A stretch of 64,000 bases of DNA, taken from positions 1-64,000 of the forward strand of contig NZ_JAPWAG010000007.1 in the NCBI RefSeq assembly GCF_041432775.1, written 5' to 3'. The notes beneath the pieces are model-generated. The model had not been told where the DNA came from. It saw only the letters and a list, made by a program, of their open reading frames with translations, and searched no databases. This stretch comes from Pauljensenia sp902373545 (lineage in GTDB: Bacteria > Actinomycetota > Actinomycetes > Actinomycetales > Actinomycetaceae). A program made the position numbers and the translations under genes. Below, piece after piece: positions 10,001 to 17,579 of the stretch (within the stretch, counting starts at the first letter, position 1; the number at the start of each line of letters is the position of its first letter).

Positions 10001-10047
10001 TGGAGCCAGGCCGGGTTGGGCGTGTGGATAAGAGCGGGGTGGGACAT
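7009..10047 (-). CDS. lacZ: Beta-galactosidase, glycoside hydrolase family 2
   Basis: A 1012-residue LacZ-type enzyme that hydrolyses lactose and related beta-galactosides in the cytoplasm. The acid/base Glu458 sits in SLGNESYGG and the nucleophile Glu525 in LSCEYMHSMGN, with the GH2 sugar-binding, immunoglobulin-like, TIM-barrel and C-terminal beta domains in the usual order. I set the start at ATG 10047, preceded by GGAGGTCACC. The upstream in-frame extension lacks a ribosome site. Two copies of the dispersed repeat lie within it (8066, 9671), reading YEAVA and DEAVA. It is divergent from a GPH symporter. Confidence 0.93.
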   Translation of the reverse strand: MSHPALIHTPNPAWLHDPQAFAVNRLSARSSHRSTAPRQSLDGIWEVALTSGKCVSLENPTSAFTEGHVHAVPVPSTLETEGLWPPAYVNIQMPWDGHEDPQAPTAPANCRVAVYRRSFTLDEAVAQTLDARGSVRVRFDGFATALYIWVDGTFVGYCEDGYTASEFDITGALADDREQHDIVVVCYEHSSASWLEGQDSWRFHGLFRSVCLVALPAAHVENLEVGADYDHASGSGGLSVAATIAGACEGLTVAAELTDPDGKVAWRTEGPASAERLELTADLAEVSPWSAESPTLYTLTLELRGPDGVSVERVSQRVGFRRFEIVDGVFMLNGRRLIFRGVNRHEFDPRTGRTMSMEDMVTDVRMCKQLNINAIRTSHYPNDTRFLDLCDEFGLYVIDEANLETHGSWCTPGDIPTPETAIPGSKMEWEGACVDRVESMVLQDRNHASVLIWSLGNESYGGEVFRSMYRRSRELDPARPVHYEGVTWDREFDDASDIESRMYALPDAIEEYLRSAPKKPYLSCEYMHSMGNSVGGLQLYTALESYPEYGGGFMWDLVDQALYHEATAASGGEFLAYGGDFGERPCDWEFSCDGILFADRTPKPQAQAVKALYSPVTLTPSSDGIAVSAVALPAPASDLCIRARVLADGEVAWEETYEAVAAPGEESAVAVSCPSDLLADTQREIVLEAALVLASDTPWCEAGHVVSVGQTIHSRPEVADTAPAGGASFTVGRWNIGMREGDNEALLSRTAGGIVQWKRGQTAMVLRPPRLTTFRPLTDNDRGCGHGFDRACWTTAGAYARCVDTSVEEGPGGVVVTYEYKLAGLEDVIVPVCYELRADGTIRLTATYPGAQGLPTMPCFGVEWALPSSIDHLRFYGLGPVEAYADRLDGANLGVWEASAVQGLAPYAVPQETGYHPGTRWCEVRDAEGHGLRIEARGELGVSLLPYSSAQIEQAAHWWEMPAPERRAATYLRLLTAQMGVGGDDSWGSPVHDEFHVDASGTQVLDVTLSLI
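8066..8079 (-). repeat. Dispersed 14-mer, 13/14, inside lacZ
   Basis: GCCACGGCCTCGTA. In the lacZ frame it encodes YEAVA within a loop-like, poorly conserved stretch near the C-terminal third. Confidence 0.75.
9671..9684 (-). repeat. Dispersed 14-mer, exact, inside lacZ
   Basis: GCCACGGCCTCGTC. In the lacZ frame it reads DEAVA, between the first two strands of the sugar-binding domain. Confidence 0.8.
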
Positions 10048-10102
10048 GGTGACCTCCGAACGTGCGACGTTGCGTATGGAGCGAACTTGCTCTGCAATCA
10101 GG

Positions 10103-10114
10103 GTAACCGGTTGT
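10103..10114. promoter_or_regulatory. Candidate LacI-family operator
   Basis: A palindrome centred on AACCGGTT (GTAACCGGTTGT) lies in the lacZ/symporter divergent region. LacI-family operators commonly have a central CG with A/T-rich flanks, and the regulator gene is adjacent. A second related word, ATGTAACCGC, follows at about 10130. Confidence 0.45.
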
Positions 10115-10166
10115 TTCGATGAACGCAACTATGTAACCGCCTAACTGTCTGTAATCAAGACCACCC

Positions 10167-10195
10167 TTGCGATAGCAGGGTAAATACGTTAACTT
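10167..10195 (+). promoter_or_regulatory. Promoter of the GPH symporter gene
   Basis: TTGCGA (10167-10172) and TAACTT (10190-10195) have 17-base spacing, about 40 bases before the symporter start codon. GTTAAC overlaps the -10 box, where a repressor could bind. Confidence 0.5.
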
Positions 10196-10235
10196 AGAGG
10201 TGTCCAACCAAGAGTTGCTTCGAAGGAGAGGGACC

Positions 10236-11678
10236 ATGTCGCACAACCAGGGTGCACACAAGAGCTGGGTATCGCGCATCTGCTACGCGATCGGCAATCT
10301 GGGACAGGCTGCGTACTACAATGCGCTGTCAACATTCTTTGTCACCTACTACGCGGCGCAGACACTGTTCCGCGACTACGAGGCCGAAGAAGCCACGGCG
10401 ATGATCGGCATCATCACGGCACTCGTCTTCATTATTCGTATCGTCGAGATCTTCATTGACCCGCTGCTGGGTAACCTGGTGGACAATACGACCTCGCGCT
10501 GGGGGCGCTTCAAGCCCTGGCAGGTGATCGGCGGCGTCGGCTCATCGATCCTGCTCTTCGCGATCTTCACCGGACTTTTTGGCCTGGTCAACGTCAACAA
10601 GGGTGTTTTCATCGTCGTCTTCATCATCGTCTTCGTGGTGCTCGACGTCCTGTACTCGCTGCGTGACATCTCCTACTGGGGCATGATCCCCGCCCTGTCC
10701 TCCTCTTCCCAGGAGCGCAGCGTGTACACGGCTCTGGGCACCTTCACTGGCTCGATCGGCTACAACGGCGTCACCGCCATTGTGATCCCCGTGGTCGGGT
10801 TCTTCAGTTACATCGTCGGAGCGGACCGCGAGAGCCAGGCAGGATGGACCGGTTTCGGTGCGGTCATTGGGATCCTCGGTATCGTCACCTGCCTCGCCGT
10901 CGCATTCGGCACCCGCGAGGAGGAAAGCGTCCTGCGCGATTCGGGAGACAAGTCCAGCCCCCTCCAGGCGTTCCAGGCGATCGGTCGCAACGACCAGCTG
11001 CTGTGGGTGTCCGTGTCCTACGTGCTGTACTCCATCGCCAACGTCGCGACAACGGGCTTCATGATTTACCTCTTCAAGTTCGTGCTGCGCCTGCCCGACA
11101 GCTACTCGATCGTCGGCATCATCGCCTTCGTCGTCGGCCTGATCGTCACGCCCCTGTACCCGGCGATTAACCGCCGCGTGCCGCGCCGCTACCTTTACCT
11201 CGGCGGCATGGTGCTCATGGCTACCGCCTACATCTTGTTCATCCTCTTCTCCAAGAACCCCACGATCGTTTTCATCGCCCTGGTTCTCTTCTACCTGCCC
11301 GCCACCTGCATCCAGATGACCGCGATCCTGACGATCACGGACTCTGTCGAGTACGGCCAGCTCAAGACTGGCAAGCGCAACGAAGCCGTGACCCTGTCTG
11401 TCCGACCCATGCTGGACAAGATCGCCGGCGCCCTGTCCAACTCCATCGTCGGTTTTGTCGCCATCGCGGCCGCCATGACCAACGACGTCGATCCCAACCT
11501 GCTGACCACCGCGAACATCGAGACCTTCAAGACCGCGGCCTTCTACGCGCCCCTCGGCGTCATCGTCCTGGCCTTCCTGGTCTTCGCCTTCAAGGTCAGC
11601 CTGACGGAGAAGAAGCACGGCGAGATCGTCGAGATCCTCAAGCAGAACATGAGTCGCGCCGACATCACGGAGGGCTAA
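10236..11678 (+). CDS. GPH-family sugar:cation symporter (MFS-like)
   Basis: A 480-residue integral membrane carrier with about 12 hydrophobic segments, of the glycoside-pentoside-hexuronide:cation symporter family (MelB/LacS/GusB type). A cytoplasmic-loop signature of the family is visible as DNTTSRWGRFKPW near residues 87-100. The start at 10236 follows AAGGAGAGGG; the earlier in-frame codon has no such site. Divergence from lacZ and the adjacent LacI-type regulator imply uptake of lactose or another galactoside. The exact substrate is inferred. Confidence 0.88.
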   Translation: MSHNQGAHKSWVSRICYAIGNLGQAAYYNALSTFFVTYYAAQTLFRDYEAEEATAMIGIITALVFIIRIVEIFIDPLLGNLVDNTTSRWGRFKPWQVIGGVGSSILLFAIFTGLFGLVNVNKGVFIVVFIIVFVVLDVLYSLRDISYWGMIPALSSSSQERSVYTALGTFTGSIGYNGVTAIVIPVVGFFSYIVGADRESQAGWTGFGAVIGILGIVTCLAVAFGTREEESVLRDSGDKSSPLQAFQAIGRNDQLLWVSVSYVLYSIANVATTGFMIYLFKFVLRLPDSYSIVGIIAFVVGLIVTPLYPAINRRVPRRYLYLGGMVLMATAYILFILFSKNPTIVFIALVLFYLPATCIQMTAILTITDSVEYGQLKTGKRNEAVTLSVRPMLDKIAGALSNSIVGFVAIAAAMTNDVDPNLLTTANIETFKTAAFYAPLGVIVLAFLVFAFKVSLTEKKHGEIVEILKQNMSRADITEG

Positions 11679-11716
11679 GCTCTCGCGGTCCTGACAAGAG
11701 GCTTGTTGGGTGAGGA

Positions 11717-11756
11717 AAGGGGGCGGGGGACGCGCGGGCGTTCCCCGCCCCGCTTT
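11717..11756 (+). terminator. Terminator after the GPH symporter
   Basis: A G+C-rich stem (GGGGCGGGG with CCCCGCCCC) is flanked by AAAG on the left and CTTT on the right, about 40 bases after the symporter stop. Confidence 0.7.
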
Positions 11757-11768
11757 GTGTCAAGGAAC

Positions 11769-11850
11769 GACGAGGCCGGGGCTGGCCTCGCTCTCACCAT
11801 GCCCCACGCGAGGCTCAGCCCTGTGCGCACGCGGCCGCCACGGCCTCGTA
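11769..11850. repeat. Inverted pair of the dispersed 14-mer, wide spacing
   Basis: GACGAGGCCGGGGC (11769-11782, exact) and GCCACGGCCTCGTA (11837-11850) face each other across 54 bases. The arms differ at the K position, so the stem would hold a G.A mismatch. A normal terminator already lies just upstream. Confidence 0.65.
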
Positions 11851-11982
11851 CCGGTGTTTCCAGGGTTGTCTGATGAAATTCTGCGCACGCTCCCTGATAG
11901 TTTTCAGGTAGCTTTCAGATTTGTGGATTGTAATGTAACTCGGAAGTGAGACCCACGCCCTAAAATCATTCAAGGAGTTTCA

Positions 11983-12450
11983 ATGAAGACTCGCACGCAG
12001 ACGCGCGTCCTTGCAGTTATCGCCCTCACCCTCGCGGCGGCCCTGAGCGCATGTGGTTCGACTGACTCGTCCGCGTCGTCCAGCACCAAGTCGCCGAGCG
12101 CGGGTTCCAACGCCGCGAGCAACGACCCCAACCTGGTCTTCGCCCAGTGCATGCGCGACAAGGGCTTCGATGTGCCCGACACGGGCTTGACCCCCGACCA
12201 GCTCAACGACACCTCCGACGCCTTCAACAATGCCCTCAACGAGTGCATGATGAAGGTGTCGAATCTGACGGGCGAAGGCAACATCGCCAACGACCCGGCC
12301 GTTCGCGAGGCCATGGTGAAGGGAGCCGAATGCCTGCGCGGCCTCGGCTACGACGTGAAGGACCCCCAGCCCGGCGAAGGCCTGAACCTGCCGGATATTC
12401 CTGAGAAGGATCTCAACAAGTGCTTTACGCAGGGGGGAGGCGCCAAGTGA
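11983..12450 (+). CDS. Small secreted lipoprotein, unknown function
   Basis: A 155-residue protein with a lipoprotein signal peptide (positive start, hydrophobic core, LSAC with Cys24). A Ser/Ala-rich linker (residues 25-47) and a compact domain follow. That domain has four cysteines in CMRDKGFDVPD, NECMMK, ECLRGLGYDV and NKCF. I do not recognise a named domain, but the paired CMR-G / CLR-G units look like an internal repeat. AAGGAG precedes the ATG. Its stop overlaps the GTG of the next gene, so it is coupled to the MacA/MacB-like exporter and probably works with it at the membrane surface. Confidence 0.8.
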   Translation: MKTRTQTRVLAVIALTLAAALSACGSTDSSASSSTKSPSAGSNAASNDPNLVFAQCMRDKGFDVPDTGLTPDQLNDTSDAFNNALNECMMKVSNLTGEGNIANDPAVREAMVKGAECLRGLGYDVKDPQPGEGLNLPDIPEKDLNKCFTQGGGAK

Positions 12451-13529
12451 CGCGACCTCGATCCGCGCGCGCCGTGGCAGCCACAGCGCTCCTCGCGGTC
12501 GGTGCGCTGGCGATGTCCGCCTGCCAGGGGTCGAGTGCGGCTTCCGACGCCCCCCAGTCTTTTGATGGCGCGACGGCGACCGTCACGCGCGGGGACCTGG
12601 TGGGGGAGACCACCGTCCAGGGAAATCTGCGATACGCCGACTCCTACGTGCAAAAGAGCGCCTTTAACGGCGTCATCACCTCCCTGCCCACGCCCGGGAC
12701 GACCCTGGGCCAGGGCGACCACGTCTACACGGTCGGCGGCACGAACTCCTACCTGCTCCACGGCGCGGTCCCCGCATGGCGCAGCTTCGAGGAGGGCATG
12801 AGCGACGGCCAGGACGTGACCCAGCTGGAGACCGCCCTGTCTGAGCTCGGCTACTTCGAGGCCACCCCCAACGGCCACTTCGACTGGAACACCATCTGGG
12901 CGATCAAGAAGTGGCAGAAGGCCCTCAGCCTGCCTCAGGACGGAACGCTGCCGCTCGGATCCGTGCTCTTTGCCCCCGAGGACCTGCGCGTCGGCGCGCT
13001 CAAATCCCGCGTGGGCGATACGGCCACGACCGAGACGGAACTCTTCACGGCCTCGTCCTCACGACAGATCGTCTCGGCGAACCTCAAGCTCTCCGACCAG
13101 GCCCTCGGCGTTGTCGGAAACTCGGTGACCATCCGCCTGCCCGGCTCCGCCAAGACGACGACCGGGACGATCAGCGCGGTCGAGCCCCCGACCGACAAGC
13201 CCGGGGACGCCTCGTCTAGCAACAAGGAAGCCTCCAAGGAACGCATCGTCCCGGTGACGATTACCCCGGATGACCCCTCCGCCCTCGAAGGGCTGCAGGA
13301 GGCATCGGTGTCCCTCGGCTTCACCTCTGAGTCGCGCTCCGGCGTGCTTTCCGTGCCTCTCGGCGCGCTCGTCGCGCTGAGCGCCGACCAGTTCGGCGTC
13401 GAAGTCGTCGACGATGCTGGCAACATCACGCGAGTTCCCGTCACCGTCGGCCTGTTCGCGGGAGACCGCGTCGAAGTGAGCGGCGACGGCATCACCGAAG
13501 GCCAGCGCGTGGTGGTGCCCAACCGATGA
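12447..13529 (+). CDS. MacA-like membrane-fusion protein with peptidoglycan-binding domain
   Basis: A 360-residue lipoprotein (AMSAC, Cys26) with an N-terminal beta/barrel segment, then a peptidoglycan_binding_1-type domain near residues 115-165 (TALSELGYFEA ... FDWNTIWAIKKWQKA). A membrane-fusion beta domain follows. This architecture is common for actinobacterial partners of MacB-type ABC transporters. I chose GTG 12447, which overlaps the previous stop (GTGA) and follows GGGGGGAGG. The ABC ATPase starts before its stop. Confidence 0.82.
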   Translation: MTRPRSARAVAATALLAVGALAMSACQGSSAASDAPQSFDGATATVTRGDLVGETTVQGNLRYADSYVQKSAFNGVITSLPTPGTTLGQGDHVYTVGGTNSYLLHGAVPAWRSFEEGMSDGQDVTQLETALSELGYFEATPNGHFDWNTIWAIKKWQKALSLPQDGTLPLGSVLFAPEDLRVGALKSRVGDTATTETELFTASSSRQIVSANLKLSDQALGVVGNSVTIRLPGSAKTTTGTISAVEPPTDKPGDASSSNKEASKERIVPVTITPDDPSALEGLQEASVSLGFTSESRSGVLSVPLGALVALSADQFGVEVVDDAGNITRVPVTVGLFAGDRVEVSGDGITEGQRVVVPNR

Positions 13530-14224
13530 GCCACATTCTGGAACTGACCGACGTGCACCGGTCGTTTGGCTCACCGCCCGTGCACGCCTGCAACGGAGTG
13601 TCCCTGAGCGTCGACGAGGGCGAATTCGTCGCCATCGTCGGCCCCTCGGGTTCCGGAAAATCGACTCTGCTCAACCTGATTGGAACGCTGGACCGGCCCA
13701 CCTCGGGCAGCGTGCGCATCGACGGAACCGACGTGTCCTCCCTGCGCGATACCGAACTGTCCGGCGTGCGCTCGTCGCTGATCGGCTTCGTGTTCCAGCA
13801 GTTCCACCTCACCGCCGGCGTGTCCGCCTTGGATAACGTGGCCGACGGGCTGCTGTACCGGGGCGTGCCGCGCGCCAAGCGCCGCGAGGCCGCGCGTGAG
13901 GCCCTGACCCGCGTGGGCCTCGGGCACCGCATGGACCACAAGCCCCACCAGATGTCGGGCGGCGAACGCCAGAGAGTCGCCATCGCGCGCGCCATCATCG
14001 GCCACCCGGCCCTGCTGCTCGCCGACGAGCCCACCGGCAACCTGGACTCACGATCCGGCGCGTCCATCGTCGAACTCCTACGCGAGCTCAACGAGGCCGG
14101 CACCACCATCATCGTGATTACTCACGACAACGAACTGGCGGCCTCGCTGCCGCGCCAAATCGCCATTCGCGACGGCGAGATCGTATCCGACTCCGCGCAC
14201 CCGGGAGGTGACCATGACGAGTAG
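13526..14224 (+). CDS. ABC transporter ATPase, MacB/LolD type
   Basis: A 232-residue nucleotide-binding protein with Walker A GPSGSGKST at residues 39-47, Q-loop VFQQFHL, signature MSGGERQRVAIARA, Walker B LLLADEPTGNLDS and H-loop VITHD. The start ATG overlaps the preceding stop (ATGA). The following permease also overlaps. It belongs with the MacA-like protein and permease as a mechanotransmission-type exporter, which in the family moves peptides, antibiotics or lipoproteins. The substrate is unknown. Confidence 0.93.
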   Translation: MSHILELTDVHRSFGSPPVHACNGVSLSVDEGEFVAIVGPSGSGKSTLLNLIGTLDRPTSGSVRIDGTDVSSLRDTELSGVRSSLIGFVFQQFHLTAGVSALDNVADGLLYRGVPRAKRREAAREALTRVGLGHRMDHKPHQMSGGERQRVAIARAIIGHPALLLADEPTGNLDSRSGASIVELLRELNEAGTTIIVITHDNELAASLPRQIAIRDGEIVSDSAHPGGDHDE

Positions 14225-15422
14225 ACGGCACGCCCGCACGCACCGCTCTCGCCTGCGCGCCTCCGACGTCGCGCGCCTGGGCCTGACCGGCCTGCGCGCC
14301 CGGCCTATGCGCGCTGTCCTGTCCGCCCTGGGCATCGCGATCGGTATCGCCGCCATGGTCGGTGTCGTCGGAGTCTCCGCATCCTCGCAGGCCCGCCTCC
14401 AAGAGCAGCTGCGGGCGCTGGGCACGAACATGCTCACCGCGCGAAGCGGCGCCGACCTGAGCGGTGCGGACCTTATCCTGCCCGAGGACTCTGTGGGACG
14501 CGTCCGCATGATCCCCGGAGTCACCGCCGCGGCCTCCACCTCCACGCTGTCGGGCGTGTCCGTGTACCGCTCGCGTCTGTCCGACCCGAACGCGACCGGC
14601 GGCATCATCACGATGGCCGCGGACACGAACCTCCTCCAGGTCGTCTCGGGAAAGATGCAGTCCGGTGCGTGGCTTAATGACGCGACCGCTCGATACCCGG
14701 GCGTGGTGCTCGGCTCCAAGGCCGCGCAGCTGCTCGGCGTCGTCGAGCCGGGCACACAGGTCTGGCTGGGAGGGCGATCCTTCACGGTGCTCGGCATCAT
14801 GGAACCCGCGCCGCTGGCCGAGGAGCTCGACAACTCCGCGCTCATCGGTGTCTCCGCTGCCTCGACCTACTTTGACTCGGGTAAGACGCCGACGACGATC
14901 TACGAGCGTTCCTCCGAAGATCAGGTCGAAAACGTGCGCGCCCTTCTCGGCCCGACGCTGGCTCCGCAGGGGGCCACGGGCCTGAAGGTCTCGCGTCCCT
15001 CCGACGCGCTGGCTGCCCAGAACGCGGCCGACCAGACGCTGACCACCCTGCTCGCGGGCGTCGGATCGATCGCCCTGCTGGTGGGCGGCATCGGCGTGGC
15101 CAACACGATGATCATCTCTGTCCTGGAGCGCCGCAAGGAGATCGGCCTGCGCCGCTCTCTGGGGGCCAAGCGCAGCCACATCAGCGTCCAGTTCCTGGCC
15201 GAGGCCCTGATCCTGTCCTTCCTGGGCGGCGTCGCCGGGTGCCTGATCGGCGGGGGAGTCACGTGGGGCATGTGTATCGCCTACGGGTGGCCGCCCACCC
15301 TTCACTGGTGGGTGATCGCCGCCGGCCTGGGCGCGACCGTCCTCATCGGTGCGATCGCCGGCCTGTATCCCGCGATTCGCGCGGCACGCACGCCTCCGAC
15401 GGCGGCGCTCGCCTCGCAGTAG
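14214..15422 (+). CDS. ABC transporter permease, MacB/FtsX family
   Basis: A 402-residue permease with one N-terminal membrane helix (residues about 20-45), a large extracytoplasmic MacB_PCD-like domain, and three C-terminal helices of the FtsX domain. The FtsX domain includes LLVGGIGVANTMIISVLERRKEIG with its ERRKEIGLRRSLGAKR coupling motif. ATG 14214 is five bases after GGGAGG; a GTG six bases earlier lies inside the ribosome site. This is the last gene of the four-gene operon, followed by an inverted repeat pair acting as a two-way terminator. Confidence 0.92.
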   Translation: MTSRRHARTHRSRLRASDVARLGLTGLRARPMRAVLSALGIAIGIAAMVGVVGVSASSQARLQEQLRALGTNMLTARSGADLSGADLILPEDSVGRVRMIPGVTAAASTSTLSGVSVYRSRLSDPNATGGIITMAADTNLLQVVSGKMQSGAWLNDATARYPGVVLGSKAAQLLGVVEPGTQVWLGGRSFTVLGIMEPAPLAEELDNSALIGVSAASTYFDSGKTPTTIYERSSEDQVENVRALLGPTLAPQGATGLKVSRPSDALAAQNAADQTLTTLLAGVGSIALLVGGIGVANTMIISVLERRKEIGLRRSLGAKRSHISVQFLAEALILSFLGGVAGCLIGGGVTWGMCIAYGWPPTLHWWVIAAGLGATVLIGAIAGLYPAIRAARTPPTAALASQ

Positions 15423-15433
15423 TCGCACTTACG

Positions 15434-15503
15434 CACGAGGCCGTGGCCGACTCGCAGTTCCCCTACCCTTCACGGGGGAGCGTGAGCCAGCCACGGCCTC
15501 GTC
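15434..15503. terminator. Inverted pair of the dispersed 14-mer between convergent genes
   Basis: CACGAGGCCGTGGC (15434-15447) and GCCACGGCCTCGTC (15490-15503, exact) lie between the convergent exporter operon and acyl-CoA ligase gene, where a bidirectional terminator is expected. Confidence 0.65.
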
Positions 15504-15537
15504 TATGCGCGACGGATCGTGGCGAGCCGGGTGCCGC

Positions 15538-17421
15538 TCAGGCTTGCACCGGGCCGCCGTAGATCTCGTCGATGACGGGTGCGAGGCGGCGCGTGGCCTC
15601 CAGGCGCTTGACCTTCAGCGAGGGCGTGAGCAGGCCGTTCGCCTCCGTGAAGTCGGTCGTGAGGACCTTGATCTTGCGGATCGATTCGGCGCGCGAGACG
15701 TGCTCGTTCGCCGAGGCCACCGCCTTTTCCAGGGAGGCCAGGACCTCGACGTTCGTGGCCGCCTCGGCCACGCTCATCGGCGGCAGCGAGTGGGCGGCGA
15801 GCCAATCGGGCAGCATCTCTGCGTCCAGCGTGATGAGCGCGGCGATGAAGGGCCGCTGGTCGCCCACGACCAGGACCTGGGAGATGAGCGGGTGGGAGCG
15901 CATCGGATTCTCGAGGGCGGCCGGGGCGACGTTCTTGCCGCCCGCCGTCACGATGATCTCCTTCGCGCGGCCCGTAATGGACACGTAGCCGTCGCGGTCG
16001 AGGGACCCCAGGTCGCCCGTGCGGAACCAGCCGTCGTCGGTGAAGCAGGCGGCCGTGGCCTCGGGGTCGTTGTGGTAGCGCTGGAAGACGCTGGGGCCCT
16101 GCAGGAGGATTTCGCCTTCGTCGCTGATCTTGAAGGACATGGGCGGCAGGGCCGGGCCCACGGTGCCGATCTTGGACAGGCGGGGCGTGTTGACCGAGAC
16201 CGGGCCGACCGTCTCGGTCAGGCCGTAGCCCTCCAGGACGGGGATGCCGACGCCGCGGTAGAAGTGCGCGAGCCAGGGGGCCAGGGGCGCGCCGCCGGAG
16301 ACGATGTAGTCTGCGTTGCCGCCCACCAGACGGATGATCTGCTGATAGACGAGCTTGTCCGCCAGCGCGTGCTGGGCCTTGAGCGACGCGGTCGGGCCCT
16401 CTTCGGTGTCCAGGGCCTGGGAGTAGGCGATCGCGACCTTGGCCGCCCAGCGGAAGATCTTCTGCTTCGGGCCGCGCGCCTTCGTGTCCGCCGAGTTGTA
16501 GATCTTCTCCAGGACGCGCGGGACGACCAGGAGGTAGCTCGGGCGGAACGACGCCAGGTCGGGTAGGAGGTTCTTGATGTTGGGCGCGTGGCCGAGGACG
16601 CCGTTGCCGCTGATCTGGAAGACCTGCAGGAAACGCGCGAACACGTGGGCGAGGGGCAGGAAGAGGAGCAAGCGCGAGTTCTTGCCCGCCGCGATTTCCG
16701 GCATCCACGCGTGGGCGTTCAGGCACAGGTTCGTGAAGTTCTCGTGGCTCAGGACCGTGCCCTTGGGCGTACCCGTCGTGCCCGACGTGTAGACGATGGT
16801 GGCGATGTCGTCCTTCGTGAGGGCTTCGGAGCGGGCGAGGACGCGCTCGCGCGGGGTGGCCGAGCCCTCCGCGATGAGGGTTTCGATGGCCTCCGAGTCC
16901 AGGGAGAGGACGTGCGTGTTGTCGCGGTTTTCGCGCTCGGCGGCGGCGCGCACGATCTCCGCCATGGACACGGTCTCGGTGATGATGAGGTGGACGTCCG
17001 CGTCGACGAGGACGTGGGCGACCTGGTCGATGGAGCTGGTTTCGTAGATGGGTACGGGGACGAGGCCGGCCGCCCAGCATGCGAAGTCGAGGAGCGTCCA
17101 CTCGTAGCGGGTGCGGCTCATGATCGCGACCCTGTCGCCGGGCTCGAGGCCCCGCGCGATGAGGCCGGCGGCGAGCGCATGGACCTCGTCGTAGAACTCG
17201 CGCGCCGTGATGGAGCGCCACGTGTCGCCGATGCCGATCTTGCGCAGGATGAGGGGGCGGGTGGCGCCGCGCTGCACGCGCTCCTTGAGCAGGTGGGGGA
17301 TCGTCGTGTGCTCGTCGATGCGCACCAGGACGGGGGCGTGCCACTCGAGGGCTTCGGTGGTCGTCTGCGCCTGCGTCGGTGCGTCGTCGTTGGACGAGGC
17401 CGGGGTTTCCTTGTTGGTCAT
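15538..17421 (-). CDS. Long-chain fatty acid--CoA ligase (AMP-dependent synthetase)
   Basis: A 627-residue ANL-superfamily enzyme that activates long-chain fatty acids to acyl-CoA through an acyl-adenylate. The P-loop YTSGTTGTPKG is near residue 212. The motifs GYGLTET and the hinge region DGWFRTGDLGSLD are present, and the C-terminal catalytic-lysine domain ends in SLKVKR. AGGGAG lies six bases before the ATG. The N-terminal 25 residues are low-complexity and include a copy of the dispersed repeat at 17393, read on the opposite strand. Confidence 0.9.
   Translation of the reverse strand: MTNKETPASSNDDAPTQAQTTTEALEWHAPVLVRIDEHTTIPHLLKERVQRGATRPLILRKIGIGDTWRSITAREFYDEVHALAAGLIARGLEPGDRVAIMSRTRYEWTLLDFACWAAGLVPVPIYETSSIDQVAHVLVDADVHLIITETVSMAEIVRAAAERENRDNTHVLSLDSEAIETLIAEGSATPRERVLARSEALTKDDIATIVYTSGTTGTPKGTVLSHENFTNLCLNAHAWMPEIAAGKNSRLLLFLPLAHVFARFLQVFQISGNGVLGHAPNIKNLLPDLASFRPSYLLVVPRVLEKIYNSADTKARGPKQKIFRWAAKVAIAYSQALDTEEGPTASLKAQHALADKLVYQQIIRLVGGNADYIVSGGAPLAPWLAHFYRGVGIPVLEGYGLTETVGPVSVNTPRLSKIGTVGPALPPMSFKISDEGEILLQGPSVFQRYHNDPEATAACFTDDGWFRTGDLGSLDRDGYVSITGRAKEIIVTAGGKNVAPAALENPMRSHPLISQVLVVGDQRPFIAALITLDAEMLPDWLAAHSLPPMSVAEAATNVEVLASLEKAVASANEHVSRAESIRKIKVLTTDFTEANGLLTPSLKVKRLEATRRLAPVIDEIYGGPVQA
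17393..17406 (+). repeat. Dispersed 14-mer, 13/14, in the acyl-CoA ligase N-terminus
   Basis: GACGAGGCCGGGGT, coding TPASS in the ligase frame within its disordered N-terminal tail. Confidence 0.75.
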
Positions 17422-17579
17422 GCGTGCTCCCTGGTCGCTGGGCGGTGAGCGCCGCGGGACGGGGCCAGCGGCGCTGCTACTGCTCCTATCCTACGCTCCC
17501 GTAGGGTGGGGGAGAGGGGCTGTCTTAGGGGTGGCATCTTGTGTTCGCTGTGGCCGGGCGGAGCAAAGCTGCGTCGGTA

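Noticed and set aside
7177..10122. A 981-residue plus-strand frame opposite lacZ, and similar long antisense frames opposite tig, valS, the 34-38 kb genes and others
   Set aside because: High G+C leaves long stop-free shadow frames. These lack ribosome sites and family motifs, while the opposite strand carries clear enzymes.
11710..11949. A 79-residue frame after the GPH symporter
   Set aside because: It starts inside a terminator stem and contains two copies of the dispersed repeat; there is no ribosome site.
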